Shown: positions 34,635 to 46,408, counted from the stretch's first letter. The stretch: DNA of 64,000 nt from Paracyclopina nana (GCA_019096065.1 JAGUCH010000002.1:4476501-4540500); one strand, 5' to 3'. Notes: generated from the sequence alone by a model not told the origin. Program-made: numbers and translations.

Positions 34635-37600
34635 TTACTTCTTCCTGTCATAGGGCTGACCACGCTTAGACCAGTAGGCTTGGACTTGCTCTCGCTCTCT
34701 CTGTGCCTGCTCTTCATCCTGGAGCCTTTTCATCTCCCGTACCTTCTCCATTTCTTCCAGCAACTGGCGTCGAACTGCCTTGTTGCGGAGAGCCTGTTCA
34801 TCAGTTGTGGAGACGTCCTTGGCTGGAGTGTTAGTGGGCTGCAAGGAATATGTAAAAGGTAATTAATGGAAATGCATTTCATTGATATGAAGGACTTATG
34901 CCATTATGAAATAAAAATATGCAAAGTGAAAGTCAGTTCATTGTCATTTGCTTGTGCTATAAAAGACCGCAACTTTTGCGTAAAGCATAAAAGTATAAAC
35001 TTTTATGCTTTGAGATTTTGTTAATTTTAATGACTTTGAAAGGTAATTGGGATGGGCTTACTGGAGGGATAGGTGCATCATCTTCGGCCGCTTCAACCTC
35101 TTGAACGTCATCATCAGGAGCAGTGCTAGGACCAGCTTCGGCATTGTCCTCGTCATCGGCGGAATCATCATCGCCATCCTCTTGTTCCTCCTCGTCGTCC
35201 TCCTCCTCCTCAGTGGATGAATTGTTGGCCGATCCAGGAAGCTGCTTGTAGGGCGTGTCATTGAAGTCATCGGCATCATCCGAAGAATTGCCTTCGCCAG
35301 GGACACGAATGTCAGCTGGAAACTCGTTGACAAGTCCATCAAGATCCTCAAGATGGTCTTTGAGGACACGCTTGTAGACATCTAGCAACTGGAAGTAAGA
35401 AATGCTTATGTAGAAAGTTGTACTTTGAAGCAATAATAAAGTGCGTGCCAAATTAATAAAGAAGGCATGTGAAAGATGTGAAAGTTTTACTTACATCCGG
35501 AACCGCCTTAACCTTGTCGAAAGTCAATTGGGTGACATCTAGGCCCTCGACTTGAGCAGCAGCCACGATTGCTTTGATGACTTCATACGGAGAGTAAGCG
35601 TGTTGGCAGCCCTTATCGAAGCGGTCAAAGTGCTCCTCTTCAGGAATGGTTCGAATTTTGGCATCAAAGCCCCGAACAAAAGCATTAACGACCTCCTGGC
35701 GGCTCAACAATCTGGTCTTATAGACAGAGCGCTCTTCAACGACAGCAATGTCAGGAGTTGCATGCTATAAAGTGTCGAAAGTAAGTTCGCGCTCAAATGA
35801 AAGTTAGGCAGATAGCTTACATGGTTGTACAAGAAGTACTTGCTGTCCAATGCAAGCATCCGATCAACTCCTACATCCGGGTTGGCAACGTTGTCGAAAG
35901 TCCACTCGATCATTTTCGTTCTCCAATTCGTGAAACGAGTCGTAATGACTTTCTTGATCTTTTTGAAGTCCTCAATTTTGACCTCCTCGCCAATGCTAAG
36001 CATTTCGCGCATATAGGGAGCAACATCAGACGTGATGATCTTCTCCAATGTCTCAGGGACATAGCGTTTGTAAAACTGGACTTGCTTCGGACTACAAACA
36101 AAGTTGCACAGTTGCTACTACCTTCCAAAGATAATTGAATATAGCACTTACTTGTTAGGCTGAGCCCAGATGGTGTGGGCCATAGCAGACTTGGTGAAAA
36201 GGCCGTCGGTAACTCCAAGTGCAATTCTTACATTGATGCTCTTGTCTTCATTGGCGTGGAGCTTGTCCTTGATCAGGTCAACGATCCTCTCCTGCACGAA
36301 GTGAGAAGCCAACAGCGTGTCGAAGCCAGGGCCCATCCAATGGGAGGGCAAGAATCGGCCAAGAATGCCAATAGAACGAGCCTTCTTCTCCGCTGCACGA
36401 TCTTTGTTAGACGCGATTGCTTTTCGGATTCGCGCTTGCTCAATGCTAAAGCTTGCAATCGAGTCCTCTAAGTTTTCGGTCTTTTTCAAAATTTTCTACA
36501 ATGAAAGCCAGTTCGCAGCTTGTTGAATTTGCAAGTAAAGAAATGAAACTTACTGAAGCAACTCCTTTGCGAGCTTGGGTGTCCCGGATTGCCTTACATT
36601 CAGCCTTGACGGTTTCCTTGATGTCTTCTTTGACATCCTCGAGCATCAATGGCAGAACCTCAGCCATGACTTCTCTGACAGAGTCCTTAACAGCGTCCTT
36701 AAAGGCGTTGGAAGTCGCTTGGACAATGGCATAGTCAGTCAGCATAGTCCTGAACTTGGCATCAAGCTGCTCCTCGGTCATGACAACAGCATCGGAGTAA
36801 ATTGCTCCTTCGAAAGCCTGCAACGGGTTTCAATGTACTTAAAGGTCATTTTACTAATCTGATCTACTTACGGATGGCGGAAGACCCACGATGACTTCAG
36901 GGCAGGTAGCGCCTTGACCACTTGTGCTGGCTTGCAAAGTTGGATCGAGTGGAGCCAGATGTGGCACTTGCGTGCCAAGTGGCTTTGTTGATGCCGGTTC
37001 AGCCGCCGTCTTCTGCTTTTTTGGAGTGATGTGCTCCGACAAAATTGTGAGGCTGTCGTCCGAATCGCTAGTGGCAGCAATTTTGCGCTTAGAGCCAGAG
37101 TCCTCCTTGGCCTTATCCTGGGCCTTAGCCAACATCTTTTGGGCCTTAGCTTTGGCTGCATTCTGCCTCTCGGACTCGCGAAGAGCATCTCGCAAAGCTT
37201 TTCGAGTGAGCTTTGACTCAATCTCCTCCGAAGCGGCCTCTTCAGGCGTCTTCTGGATCAAGGCCTTGCCTTTCCCCTTCCCCTTGCCTTTGACTGGCGT
37301 TTTAGGGGACTTTGAGAACAGAGGGTTCTGCGTCTATTGGCCAGATTTTCTTGGCTTGAATCCCTGAAAAGACATGAAAGTCAGTTCGCATGGCGTTTAA
37401 TTGAAAAGTCAAGGGATAATTACCTTAGTGCGACTGGTTCCTGGACTAGGTGCCCCAGCCTCAGATCCGCTAGACAATGGCGTTTTGGAGCCCTTCTTGA
37501 TGGTTGCTCGATTGAGCATGTCCTCGAAGTTGCCTTCTTCCTCCGAGTCGTCCGATCCAGTTGTTATTGGCATTTGTTGCTCGCCAGACTTCTTCCTGGT

Positions 37601-38147
37601 GGAAGTTTCGTTCCACAAATGGGTGGTGATCAGACCAGTGATGGCATCACGCTCGTTGAAGGTGTACTTCACCATCATCTTCTCCATGAAGTTTTGGATG
37701 AGCCTCATCTTGAGCGCACCCCGCTGCGGAAACGTCAAGTTTTTCATGCGGCCGTTGAAGTCAGCCAACAGGCTTTCAATCCGTGTGCGCGGCAGCCCTG
37801 CAAAAGAAGAATAAAATTCAACATCGGATTGACTTTTAAATAATGTAAGCAGAAATCTTACCCTTCTCAAGTCGGCAGAAGATGGACAAAGCTTTACGGG
37901 GTTCGCCTTCATCCATAAGGCAGTTGGTAGACTTAACCCGCTTGTTCATGGACAGCTTCACACGAGGGTCGAACCCAAAAGCATCGGCAAGCGACTTTCC
38001 ATCGGCGAATTCAAAATCGCAAGGCAAGTCGAAGCATGGCTTCTCCATGCTGAGGCCGAAAACCACAACCCGGTCATACTCGGTGGTTGGCTCGTCAGGA
38101 GGCGTAATGGCAGCCTCGAACTTCTTTTTCGGGCTTGGAGTCTTCAT
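34635..38147 (-). CDS. Element 1 accessory protein gene, 9 exons, 943 codons with one internal nonsense codon
   Basis: Exons 38147-37862, 37797-37424, 37363-36872, 36817-36554, 36495-36152, 36091-35821, 35764-35495, 35388-35062, 34838-34635, all in phase. N-terminal conserved domain: EYDRVVVFGLSMEKPCFD, LADAFGFDPRVKLSMNKR, IFCRLEKG, then LPRTRIESLLADFNGRMKNL and MEKMMVKYTFNERD. A low-complexity Lys/Glu-rich region with a helical stretch follows. The fifth exon (344 nt, same length in element 2 copies) encodes ILGRFLPSHWMGPGFDTLL and LFTKSAMAHTIWAQ, followed by FYKRYVPETLEKIITSDV, a weakly BEN-like DNA-binding candidate. Then come an IKAIVAAAQVEGLDVTQL helix segment, an acidic tail, and a charged coiled-coil end. 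In exon 3 a TAG (37336-37334) breaks the frame after GFKPRKSGQ. By analogy to TnpA it would bind the element's ends; that is inference. Confidence 0.75.
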
Positions 38148-38795
38148 GGCTGAGACTCGATTCGGGAAATCCGGCTTTTCAGCGAAATATTTTTTGGCGC
38201 AATCGAACGTCCTTTCAGGTGTAAGGTTGCCGAACGACTGACTGGGCTGTTTAGCTGGGGCAGCACTGATTTTCCGGTAAAATGTGGGCTAGTCTGGCAG
38301 GCGAGGCAGGCGGCGCTTGGGCAGCTCGGAATAAATTTTTCCGCCAAAACACCAAACCTAGCAACGACTTTTACCTGCCAAAAAAACGACTTCCAAGAAA
38401 TTCGTTGCCGTAAAATTACAAAATGTCTCTTTGAATGAAATGCTGCGGCGAGTTGGCTTGTTTTATTGCAGAAATTAGATCTAGGCATTGTTTTTTAATG
38501 AAATAAGTCATTAAAGATGATATAAATGCTATGAGTTTTAAATGAAATGCATTTTTTAGTTACTGCGCAGTTAAGATTTCAGTTGCCGAAGATTCATATT
38601 TCCTGCGTTTACTTGGCTTAAATTATTTGCAAAAGCAATAGGAAACTGCACCTAGAAAGCAATTTAACATCTATTTTTATGTTATTTCATCCCCAGGCGT
38701 GAAAAAAGGCCAAATTTTTTTGGCCGACATTGGCTGTTAGCAGCTGCTTCCATGCTCAGTCAGCTGACGCCATCTTTGAAATCAGACGCTGAAAA
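38148..38795. promoter_or_regulatory. Bidirectional promoter region of element 1
   Basis: About 650 bp between the divergent starts of the accessory gene (-) and transposase gene (+). I see no TATA box. The same head-to-head layout occurs in element 2 (about 500 bp), so a shared bidirectional control region is likely. Confidence 0.5.
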
Positions 38796-41716
38796 ATGCC
38801 GAGAAAAAATGCAAATGGCCCCGTTTCAAACAAGGCTCGCCAAGCCAAACATCGAAAGAAAAGGCGAGAGGCTATGAAAAAGCTGCAAGAAATGCAAGCT
38901 CGTTGCGAGGCCAGAGTCAGGTTACTCCAAGAGAGAATGAACTACGTCGATAATTTGTAAGTTGACGGTGACCGTCATTTTTTCAGACGAACTGAATTCG
39001 AAATTACTTTCACATTTCAGACGCGAGGAAGATGTTTTTGGACCGCACATCACTGATGTCTGCCCATTTAATGAGGACGATCCGGCGAGGATTGATGAGG
39101 CCATAGCCAACATGAGAGCAGCAATGAGTGGTGACGAAGATGCCGATAACGAGGACAATGACGAATTTCATGATGCAGTGGAAAATGCCGTTGAAGACGA
39201 ACAAGCTTGCGAAGGCACTTCGATGCAGCATGGCTCAAGGGTCATCAGGCGTGGTCTCAAGCGACGCTTAGCTGAGATCAAGCATTTGGATCCGAATGAC
39301 TCTACACCTGAATTCAGCGACCTGGATGGTGATTGTGACGACAACACTCAAGCACTACACTCGCCAGTTTTCAAGTCTAGTCGAAAGGAAAGCGGTAATG
39401 ACTCCACTGATGATGATGTTGTGGTTGTCAATGACGAAAATGAGGACGAGGATGACAACTACATTGATCTACCCGATGACTACGACGAAATCGATCAGGT
39501 GCGAAAGCCAATTGAAGATGATGACATGATCAGTCTCAGCTCACATGAATCTGCCGTCTTTGCCGATCGTGATCCAGTTCACGTTGACCCAGGAGACCTC
39601 GACTTCATTGAAAACACAACTGGCACTAGCGATGATGAAGCCCCGCCTGAATTTGAACGTGTAAGCCATTTCGCATGCATTTGTTTTTCCTTTACTTTCA
39701 TAGCTCTGTTTCATATTTCAGATGCCAGTTCAGGATGCTGTCAGAGAGCTGCTGGCAGCAGATACGGATGATGAAGAAGATGTGTACTACGATGCCCAGG
39801 ATGAAATCATCGAAGAGCATGGTGAACCTGACCCTCGAGAAGACAATGCTGTCTTATGCCATGGAACCACCCTAAAGGACTTTCGAGAAGCTTTGGAGAA
39901 AGAGGACGAGTTGGATACACAGAGAAAGAGGAATCATGCTTTGTATGCAAGATTCTTCTACCTTTGCTCCATTTTGGCTGTTACGGATAGGGCTGCAAAG
40001 GCCTTTTGGAACTTTGCAAGATCGTTGACAGATAGAGTGCTTTGTTCTTTTAAGACTATGAAAAAGAACTTTGAGAAGCTTGTGCCCCCAATTGATATGG
40101 TCTATGAGTTCTACGACACGGTGGACAAGAAGACAATGCACCACACTGGATCCTACTTTCCTAGAAGAAAGTATCCGAGGCCAAGGTATTTGCTTATGTC
40201 CGAGTGGTCCCAAGTGAAGCTTAAGGAGCTCATTGAGTTTTTCAAAAGCGTACATCCAAAGGACTTTCAATGTACACACAAAGGAAAAATGTACGTAGAC
40301 CTTTTCTTGGATGGAGTCCCACTTGCGAAATCTTCCGACAGTTTGATGAGCGTACTGTGTGCACGCTTCGCTCCATGCCGAAAAGTTTGGCCCATTGCTG
40401 TGCACATCTACAGAAAAGGCACTTCAACTGACATTGTAGACCTCTGCAGTAACTTTCTGGAAGAATGCATGGAGAATAATGTCATTGTGCGCAGGTTCAT
40501 AGGCGACAGTCCAATGCGGGCAAAATTAAAGATGTTGAAAGGCCATGCAGGATATTGTAGCTGCGAATTCTGCTACTGCGTGGGCAAATATATGAAATCT
40601 GCCAAGAAAATGACTTTCCCTCTCGATACAAGCACTTACAAACGACGAACGGATGAAGAGTGGAGACAAATAGCACTTAAGATCGAACAAAATCCAGACC
40701 TTCCAGCGAAAGAGCGATTTGGCTTGACAGGCATTTCACCGCTTCTCCAGCTTGACTATTTCGATATCGTACGCCATTTCGTGCCTGATCCCATGCATAA
40801 TGTCTCCCTTGGGGTCGGAAGGCAAATGATTAAGTTACTCTTGAAAACGAAGGCAACAGGTGACATTACGAATCCAGAAGGGAAAGCCATTGCAAGTAAG
40901 TTCGATGCCAATTGGATACATCAAGAACTGCCTGATGAATTTCCCCGTCGACCACGATCGCTGAAAAAGAATCTGGTGCATCTGAAAGCCTCTGAGTACA
41001 TTGCTATTATTTGCTGCGGGTTCACGCACATGTACGACGCAATGAATTTGAACAGTCAAAAGTCGCTTCGACGCACTTGGCTGCACTTCGCCTGGATTGT
41101 TCATGCAGCTCTCCTTCCCGATCCAATCTTTAAGAAGATTGTGCCAAACAGCATCTTTGCTTACAAGAGGCAAAAGGAGTTCTACAGGCTTTTTCAACAG
41201 AACTTTTCAAAGCAGGAGTGTTCTTTCAATATCCACACCTTCAGCCATTTATTGGAAATCAGAAAGTTGGGCTACCTAAGCGACTTCAGCGCCATGCCAT
41301 TTTAAAGCTTTTTCAGCTACCTTAAAAAAATCATTAAGCCCTATACGCTCAGTTTTGCAAAGCAGGTGCTAGTGAAGTCCTTCATTTCCAACATGGGCGA
41401 CCACAGGTGTGAGTACAAAGTCAATGTGAGTCCAAACATGAAAAAAAGGGCAGTGAATAATTTGGTAGTTACTGTCGATGGCCAATTTTATTACGTCCAT
41501 GATTACACTGAAACGACTTACGAATGCACTCAAGCCCTCACTAAGGAATACGTCACCCCAGAAGCTCCAGAACTCAATTGGAACCACGTCTTCGTGAAGA
41601 GGCTTGATCGCCTAGACAATGAGCTGGTCGAGATACCTAAAGAAAAAGTACTATGTAAAGCAATTCTAGCTGGAGATGTCTTAATTTCGGTGCCTAATGA
41701 CGTCAACTTCACGTAG
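38796..41716 (+). CDS. Element 1 transposase (Tnp2/CACTA-like DDE), 3 exons, 931 codons with one nonsense codon
   Basis: Exons 38796-38956, 39021-39660, 39722-41716. The N-terminus is basic and helical (KHRKKRREAMKKLQEMQARC). A long acidic region follows, then the catalytic core: YVDLFLDGVPLAKSSDSL, VRRFIGDSPMRAKLKMLKGH, a Cys cluster AGYCSCEFCYCVG, HFVPDPMHNVSLGVG, ELPDEFPRRPRSLKKN, LKASEYIAIICC, and a C-terminal FNIHTFSHLLEIRKLGYLSD. The two Asp-containing motifs and a later Glu fit an RNase H-like DDE core, and the order matches animal transposase-domain proteins related to CACTA. A TAA at 41303-41305 stands where relatives read Glu (AMPF-E-SFFSYLKK); downstream the frame stays open to 41716. 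So this copy probably makes no full enzyme. Confidence 0.82.
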
Positions 41717-42418
41717 TTGCTGCTTCTCTAATGAAAATTTGAATAAATAACACTTGAAAGGCATTTCAAACTCTTGTTGCAAGCTAAAAACATAATTAAT
41801 TACTATTAGGTGCAAACTTCATTTGGAAATCTTTTAGAACTACAGTAAGATTGACGACTTCTCCAAAAGGCACTTCGATTATTTTATGTGAAAAAATTTT
41901 TGGTGAACGAATTTCAAATAGTCAGTTGAAAGTGACTTTGAAAGCCAATTCAAATAACAAACAGAAAGTTAATTTTCAAACTTAAGTTCAACTGCCTTTC
42001 GAAGTCACTTTTGACGACTTTCAATGAACGGCTTTTATGAAAGCCAAAACGAAGGCAGTGAAAGCTACTTTCAGATTTGTCCATTTCCAAAAAAGGGTTC
42101 GCTGGGAAAGGCCGTTTAGGGTGGCTATGGAGCAGTTTACAGAACGACTTTCAACGACTTTCTTAAATGCATTTGAATGACTTTTTCCTCGTAGAAAGTC
42201 ACTTCCAAAGTTGCTCAGGTGACTTTCATCTAAGCATAGATACTTAACGACTTTTAGTGACTTTGGAAGTTGTTCTGAAAGCCACTTTCAATCAACAACT
42301 TTTGGCTGCCTTTTGCGTAACGCTAACAATAATAAGGATTGACTTTCGAAGTCGCCATAATGAACGAAATCTAACCAGCTTCGATACGGCTTTCCGACTT
42401 CAAAAAGGGTTCGCTGGG
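41717..42418. repeat. Right arm of element 1 with GACTTTC/GAAAGTC motif clusters
   Basis: Non-coding sequence after the transposase with at least 15 copies of GACTTT or AAAGTC-type heptamers. It contains an inner end copy (AAAAAAGGGTTCGCTGGG, ending 42106) and the outer end (ending 42418). The last 170 bp are the right half of the long inverted repeat. Confidence 0.7.
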
Positions 42419-42420
42419 TA
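42419..42420. repeat. TA target-site duplication, right of element 1
   Basis: TA immediately follows GGGTTCGCTGGG. Together with 32950-32951 it flanks the element in the Gr copy 3 exon. Confidence 0.85.
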
Positions 42421-43452
42421 GCATAAGTGTAGTCTTCAACTCTTGCACTTTTTTGCTGATGGAATGAGAAAAGAGATTAAAGAGCAAAATATGACACATC
42501 CAAATCCAATGAAACCAAGCATGATAACTGCTTTGCTCCAACCAATCGAGCCATGGCTGATAAAAAAGGAAAGACCTCTGTAGACTACTAGGACAAGGCC
42601 GAGCAGCTCAGTAACCACAACAAAAAACAACTGAGGACTCAGCAACTCAGAAACCTTTTGAATTGCTGAGCTAAGGTTGCTACAGTCAGTGAGAAGTTTT
42701 TCCAATTTTTCTTCTTCAAGAGACTTCAGTTCAGAGTTAAGTTTGAAAATCCAGGCTTTCAAGGAAGTATAGAGCTCACCAAAAATGGCCAAAAAAGTGA
42801 GGATGGGTAAATGCAAAATCAGATATGCGGCCATGTATGAGGCAAAGGGCCAGATAATAAGTGTAGCATCAACACTCAAGGAGGATGACAAATGAGGGAT
42901 CAATCCACTCATGAATAACAAAGTTGAGATGCAAACCATGGCCTCTACAACCAATGAAACCGCTATGACCTCTTTGATGGCGGCTTTTTTTGCTCTCAAG
43001 TCATGATATGCAGTCTTGGCCCAGAATTCACTCAAATGAGTTAATGTGTTCCTCATTCTGAAGTTTGAAATCTAGAAAAATCCCTATGGTTTAATGTTTT
43101 TCACTCTTAAGATACTTGGTCTCACCAAAACAACCACACTCAGAATTGGAGATGTAGATGAAGCAATCCACATGGTAATAGAGTCAATCATGGAGTCATT
43201 GAGATTAGCAAAGGTTGCAACCTCTATGAAAGTTGCATTGGAAATTTGTACTAAATAAAGGAACAAAAAAGCTCCACTTCCCATTTGAAGCACAAACAGG
43301 AAAATAGGAATAAGATAAATCATAGGAGTTATAGGCTGTAAGATATAGGTGCCTATGACGCTACAAAATTCTTTTTTCCATGGAAAAAAACCAAATGATT
43401 GAGCAAACTTGAAAAATGGCCACATAGATTCGAATATGAAAGGACCACCCAT

Positions 43453-44575
43453 GGTAAGACCAGTACTTTAACTGATGGAAAGCCAAATACGGTCAAATGT
43501 TTGCTTTTGCCTGGAGGCTACATATTTAGCTTATTCAGTAGTTAGCAGCTCTCCTCATTCGCTCGTATTCTATGCATAATTCAATTGACTGACAAAAGTT
43601 CTAAAATGTTGATCCTAATAGGAACCCGAAGTCAAGCTGACTGCACTAGATGGCACTGAGTTCAGACGGCTTGACGTCATCAGTGCGCGCGCGTAGTTGA
43701 CACGTTTAACAAATGAACTGCCAGATGTGAACTATATTAAAAAGTCAAAAAGAGCCAGCTCCCTCGTACAAAAACGCCACTTTAATAAAATGGGTCAATC
43801 TGGATACACTTTTAATCAGTGTTCTAGCTTGCCCGTAAGCCAGCCCAAAGGCCAGCCTGTAATTTGAGGAAAAGATGGAATTTCAGGAAAGATAGCTCTC
43901 TAAATATAGTGAGATGTAAATATAATTGGTCAATTTGAATCTTAGACACTACTTAAGCTTCTAAAAATTATACCTTACGAAAAATAATCAAGAAAATTAG
44001 GCATTTTGCTCATTCAGACGGCGCTACGAAGTCAGCAATCAGCCGTCTGAAATCTTATGAGCTTGCCGGTAGGATAAATATGGTACGATTTACGGTTCCC
44101 TATAGCTATCTTTACGGTTTTGTATAGTATGAAACTATGCAACTTAAGCCAAAGGCGTAAAGTCGCTAAATTCACTGAGACATCTAGCCCGGCAACCTCG
44201 ACACTTTTGCGCAACATAAAAGATTTCGCAACATTAACAATAAGAAATTGGAAATTGTTTGGCGTTTGGAGTACTTATGCCAAAACCTTCACTCAAATAT
44301 GACATTATCTGCAGGTAAGATGGCACCCTTTCAAGCCATAAAACCAGAAGCAACTCATGCAAAATGCCAAGCTTTTAATTGTTGAAACCGAATTTTTCCA
44401 GCCTGCCTCGCCGATCACCCAATCAAAACGACGCTCATAATCACGTGACATGTTCGCGCGCAAAAGTTTTTCCATTTATACTTGCTTTAAAAGCGCCATC
44501 TAATGAAAAAATTTGTCCCTCCACTGGCTTATAGGCAAAATGAATACTAGTTGTAAACTTTTACGCTTTGTGTAT
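43453..44575. other. Spacer between Gr copies 3 and 4
   Basis: Upstream region of Gr copy 3 (-) and downstream of Gr copy 4 (-). No supported gene; short ORFs at about 44032-44302 on both strands overlap and show no family features. Confidence 0.5.
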
Positions 44576-46408
44576 TTATGAAAGTTTTTGCTGTGAACTT
44601 GAGGCCTTATCAGCAAGTTTGAATTGAATCAGCACAATAAGATAAGTGACAAAATTTGCAGAAATCGTCGTCAGGAGTGACTTTCCAAGGTGGAAAAAGC
44701 CCATGCCATCAAACCCCTTGAATTCGCCAATTTCATGGATTAACCCATTTCTCTCCTCAATTGCCAAAGGAGGAAATCCTTCTGATGTCACATTCCGATA
44801 TCTAAAGAACAACCTCATAATTTCAAGGATGATGCACACCCAAAACAGTCCATTTTCAGTGGTGCACCCCAGCCTGTATGTACAGACTGATTCAGAGAGA
44901 TTTGAGCATTTGAAGAAAATCATATCTTAAGTGTTCACAACTCCGTAGCTTGTTCTCATAAAACTCAGTAAGGCAGGCAGTAAGCAAAGCAAGACACTTT
45001 TGGAAGCTCATAACTCAGTAAGTACTGAGCCGATTGGAACCAAATTTGGAGGTATTCATTAGAGCATATTGAAGAATGTTCATGCAAAATTTCATCAGGA
45101 TCGGAGAACTCTAAGGAGGTGGCTGATTTTTCTCCTTTGCTTAACTGATTTGCCTCACTTTCAGTAAGGCGGCCTTAGCGTCCTCCAATCCGGATGAAAA
45201 TTGGCATGAAGATTCTTCAATACGTCCTTATGAATTCCTCCAAATTTGGATCCAATCGGACGAGTAGATGCTGAGATATAGCGCACAAATTGCTTTGCTT
45301 ACCTTATAGAAATGTTTATGAGAACCAGCTCATGAATCAGTATGAATTGCAATTCTTAGCGAGCAGTTCTTTAGATATCTAATTTGCCTTTCAAGCCCAC
45401 ATTTTCTTGAATTGGTACAATTAGCAACTCTGTTTTGAGTTCTTGAAGCTTTTCTGTGCAGATGTAAGATGAGATATTAATTCTGTATAGAAATGATACA
45501 AATAAAGCTCCATAGCCAAGGTAAGCAAGCATAAAAATCTGAGTGGTGGTATCAATTATGTAATGGCCTATAAGGAAGGCCAACAGCCTATAAATGATAC
45601 TAACTAGCCCACCCACAGTATTTATAACTACAAAAAATAAAGAAACAGAAAAATGAGACGAGGTCATCTTTAGGGCTTTCAGTAACTCATGGCAACCCTC
45701 AAAAGCTGCATCACACTGACCATTTTGCATCAAGATCACATCTTGCTTAAGGCTGCTAATCCAGGATCTCAAATTAGCAGCTATTTCTCCATAGCATATA
45801 ACAAAGCTAATTTGAGGCACTTGGGAAAAAATGTTAAATATCATAAATGATGCAGCCATGCCCCAAAAGTGGCTCACTGCTATGTCTAGCTGTTTGGCAA
45901 TTTGGATTATCATAGCACTTATCGTTAGGCAATTGCTGGCAATTAATGAGCCAATGTTGATAATGATATTCCACAATGTTTCCTTGGTAGCTTTACTCTT
46001 TTCTGCAACATCCAATCTCGCATTTTTTCTCAGATGCTCTTGCAGGTCACACAAATATTGCCTTTTCGTGATGAATTGCACATAAATAACAATATTAAGC
46101 ACACAAAGAAGGAATCCAGAGGCATACATTGCACAGATGTCAGTGAATGATTCGTTAATATCTAAATTCACTGTGGCCATCATGGACACATTGGCAACTT
46201 GGCTCACATGGTACATGGACCCACCAAAAATTCCCAGAAGAAGGCTGGAGCAAGTTAAGTAAATGGCCAAAATAGCACACAGTGGAATAGGTCTGAGGCT
46301 GACAAGGCCACCACTATTAACCTCTTTTCTGCAAGGAAATGCCCCCAAGCATTGGCAAAATTTCAAAATTGGCCAAAATGACTGAAATATGAAACAGCCT
46401 CCTGCCAT
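44576..46408 (-). CDS. Gustatory receptor copy 4; C-terminal part separated by a foldback element, possibly broken
   Basis: One long frame, 46408-45371 (345 aa), starts MAGGCFIFQSFWPILKFCQC and covers six hydrophobic segments to KLQELKTELLIVPIQENVGL, then stops after KGKLDI. A separate block at about 44858-44576 encodes the family end: AIEERNGLIHEIGEFKGFDG, MGFFHLGKSLLTTISANFVT, YLIVLIQFKLADK and a stop. In copies 1, 2, 3 and 5 these parts are contiguous. Here about 450 bp lie between them, including a foldback element (44947-45330). No donor/acceptor pair I tried keeps a convincing frame, so the locus is either a pseudogene or uses a novel last exon. Confidence 0.6.
44947..45330. mobile_element. 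384-bp foldback/MITE-like element in Gr copy 4
   Basis: The ends are inverted: AGCTTGTTCTCATAAA at 44947-44962 and TTTATGAGAACCAGCT at 45315-45330. The match extends inward (GTAAGCAAAGCAA against TTGCTTTGCTTAC). Internal segments around GAGCCGATTGGAACCAAATT also recur in inverse (AATTTGGATCCAATCGG), so the whole can form a hairpin. Similar sequence occurs in intron 4 of protease 1. Target duplication not identified. Confidence 0.7.

Larger units (their letters stand above)
32952..42418. mobile_element. Element 1: 9.5-kb CACTA/Mirage-like DNA transposon with transposase and accessory gene
   Basis: The outer ends are CCCAGCGAACCCTTTTT and its inverse AAAAAGGGTTCGCTGGG, flanked by TA. It carries a + strand Tnp2-like transposase gene (38796-41716) and a - strand nine-exon accessory gene (38147-34635), head-to-head. 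Both arms are full of GACTTTC/GAAAGTC motifs, as expected for subterminal accessory-protein binding sites. A second copy of each end lies inside (33971 and 42106). The long inverted repeat (about 105 bp, roughly four fifths identical) pairs the inner left copy (33971 onward) with the outer right end (42418 backward). A CMC-superfamily element with 2-bp duplication resembles the Mirage branch; this placement is from recalled knowledge. One nonsense codon lies in each gene. Confidence 0.85.
32761..43452 (-). pseudogene. Gustatory receptor copy 3, interrupted by element 1 in its coding sequence
   Basis: Exon 1 is 43452-43126 (MGGPFIFESMWPFFKFAQSF onward) and exon 2 starts at 43071 (ISNFRMRNTLTHLSEF). 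The 5' part of exon 2 runs to 42421 and its 3' remainder is 32949-32761 (PIDEEDLYDLRGSIVFDFHH to FVTYLIVLLQFKITSMSH, then stop). The two parts are separated by the 9.5-kb element 1. Removing the element and one TA copy restores ..KTTLM-LLPIDEED.. in frame, matching Gr copy 4 (ELKTELLIVPIQEN). There is also a one-base frame change at about 42465-42480: the frame ending FLIPSAKKCKS stops, while the next frame gives SHSISKKVQELKTTLM, the family sequence. So the gene is broken twice and is a pseudogene in this haplotype. Confidence 0.85.

Noticed and set aside
34957-35451. Acidic 164-aa ORF as a separate gene
   Set aside because: It is exon 8 of the element 1 accessory gene plus read-through of flanking introns.
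32952-42418. Classification as Tc1/mariner because of the TA duplication
   Set aside because: The transposase motifs (GDSPMRAK, PMHN, HLKASE, Cys cluster) are of the Tnp2/CACTA type and far larger than mariner transposases.
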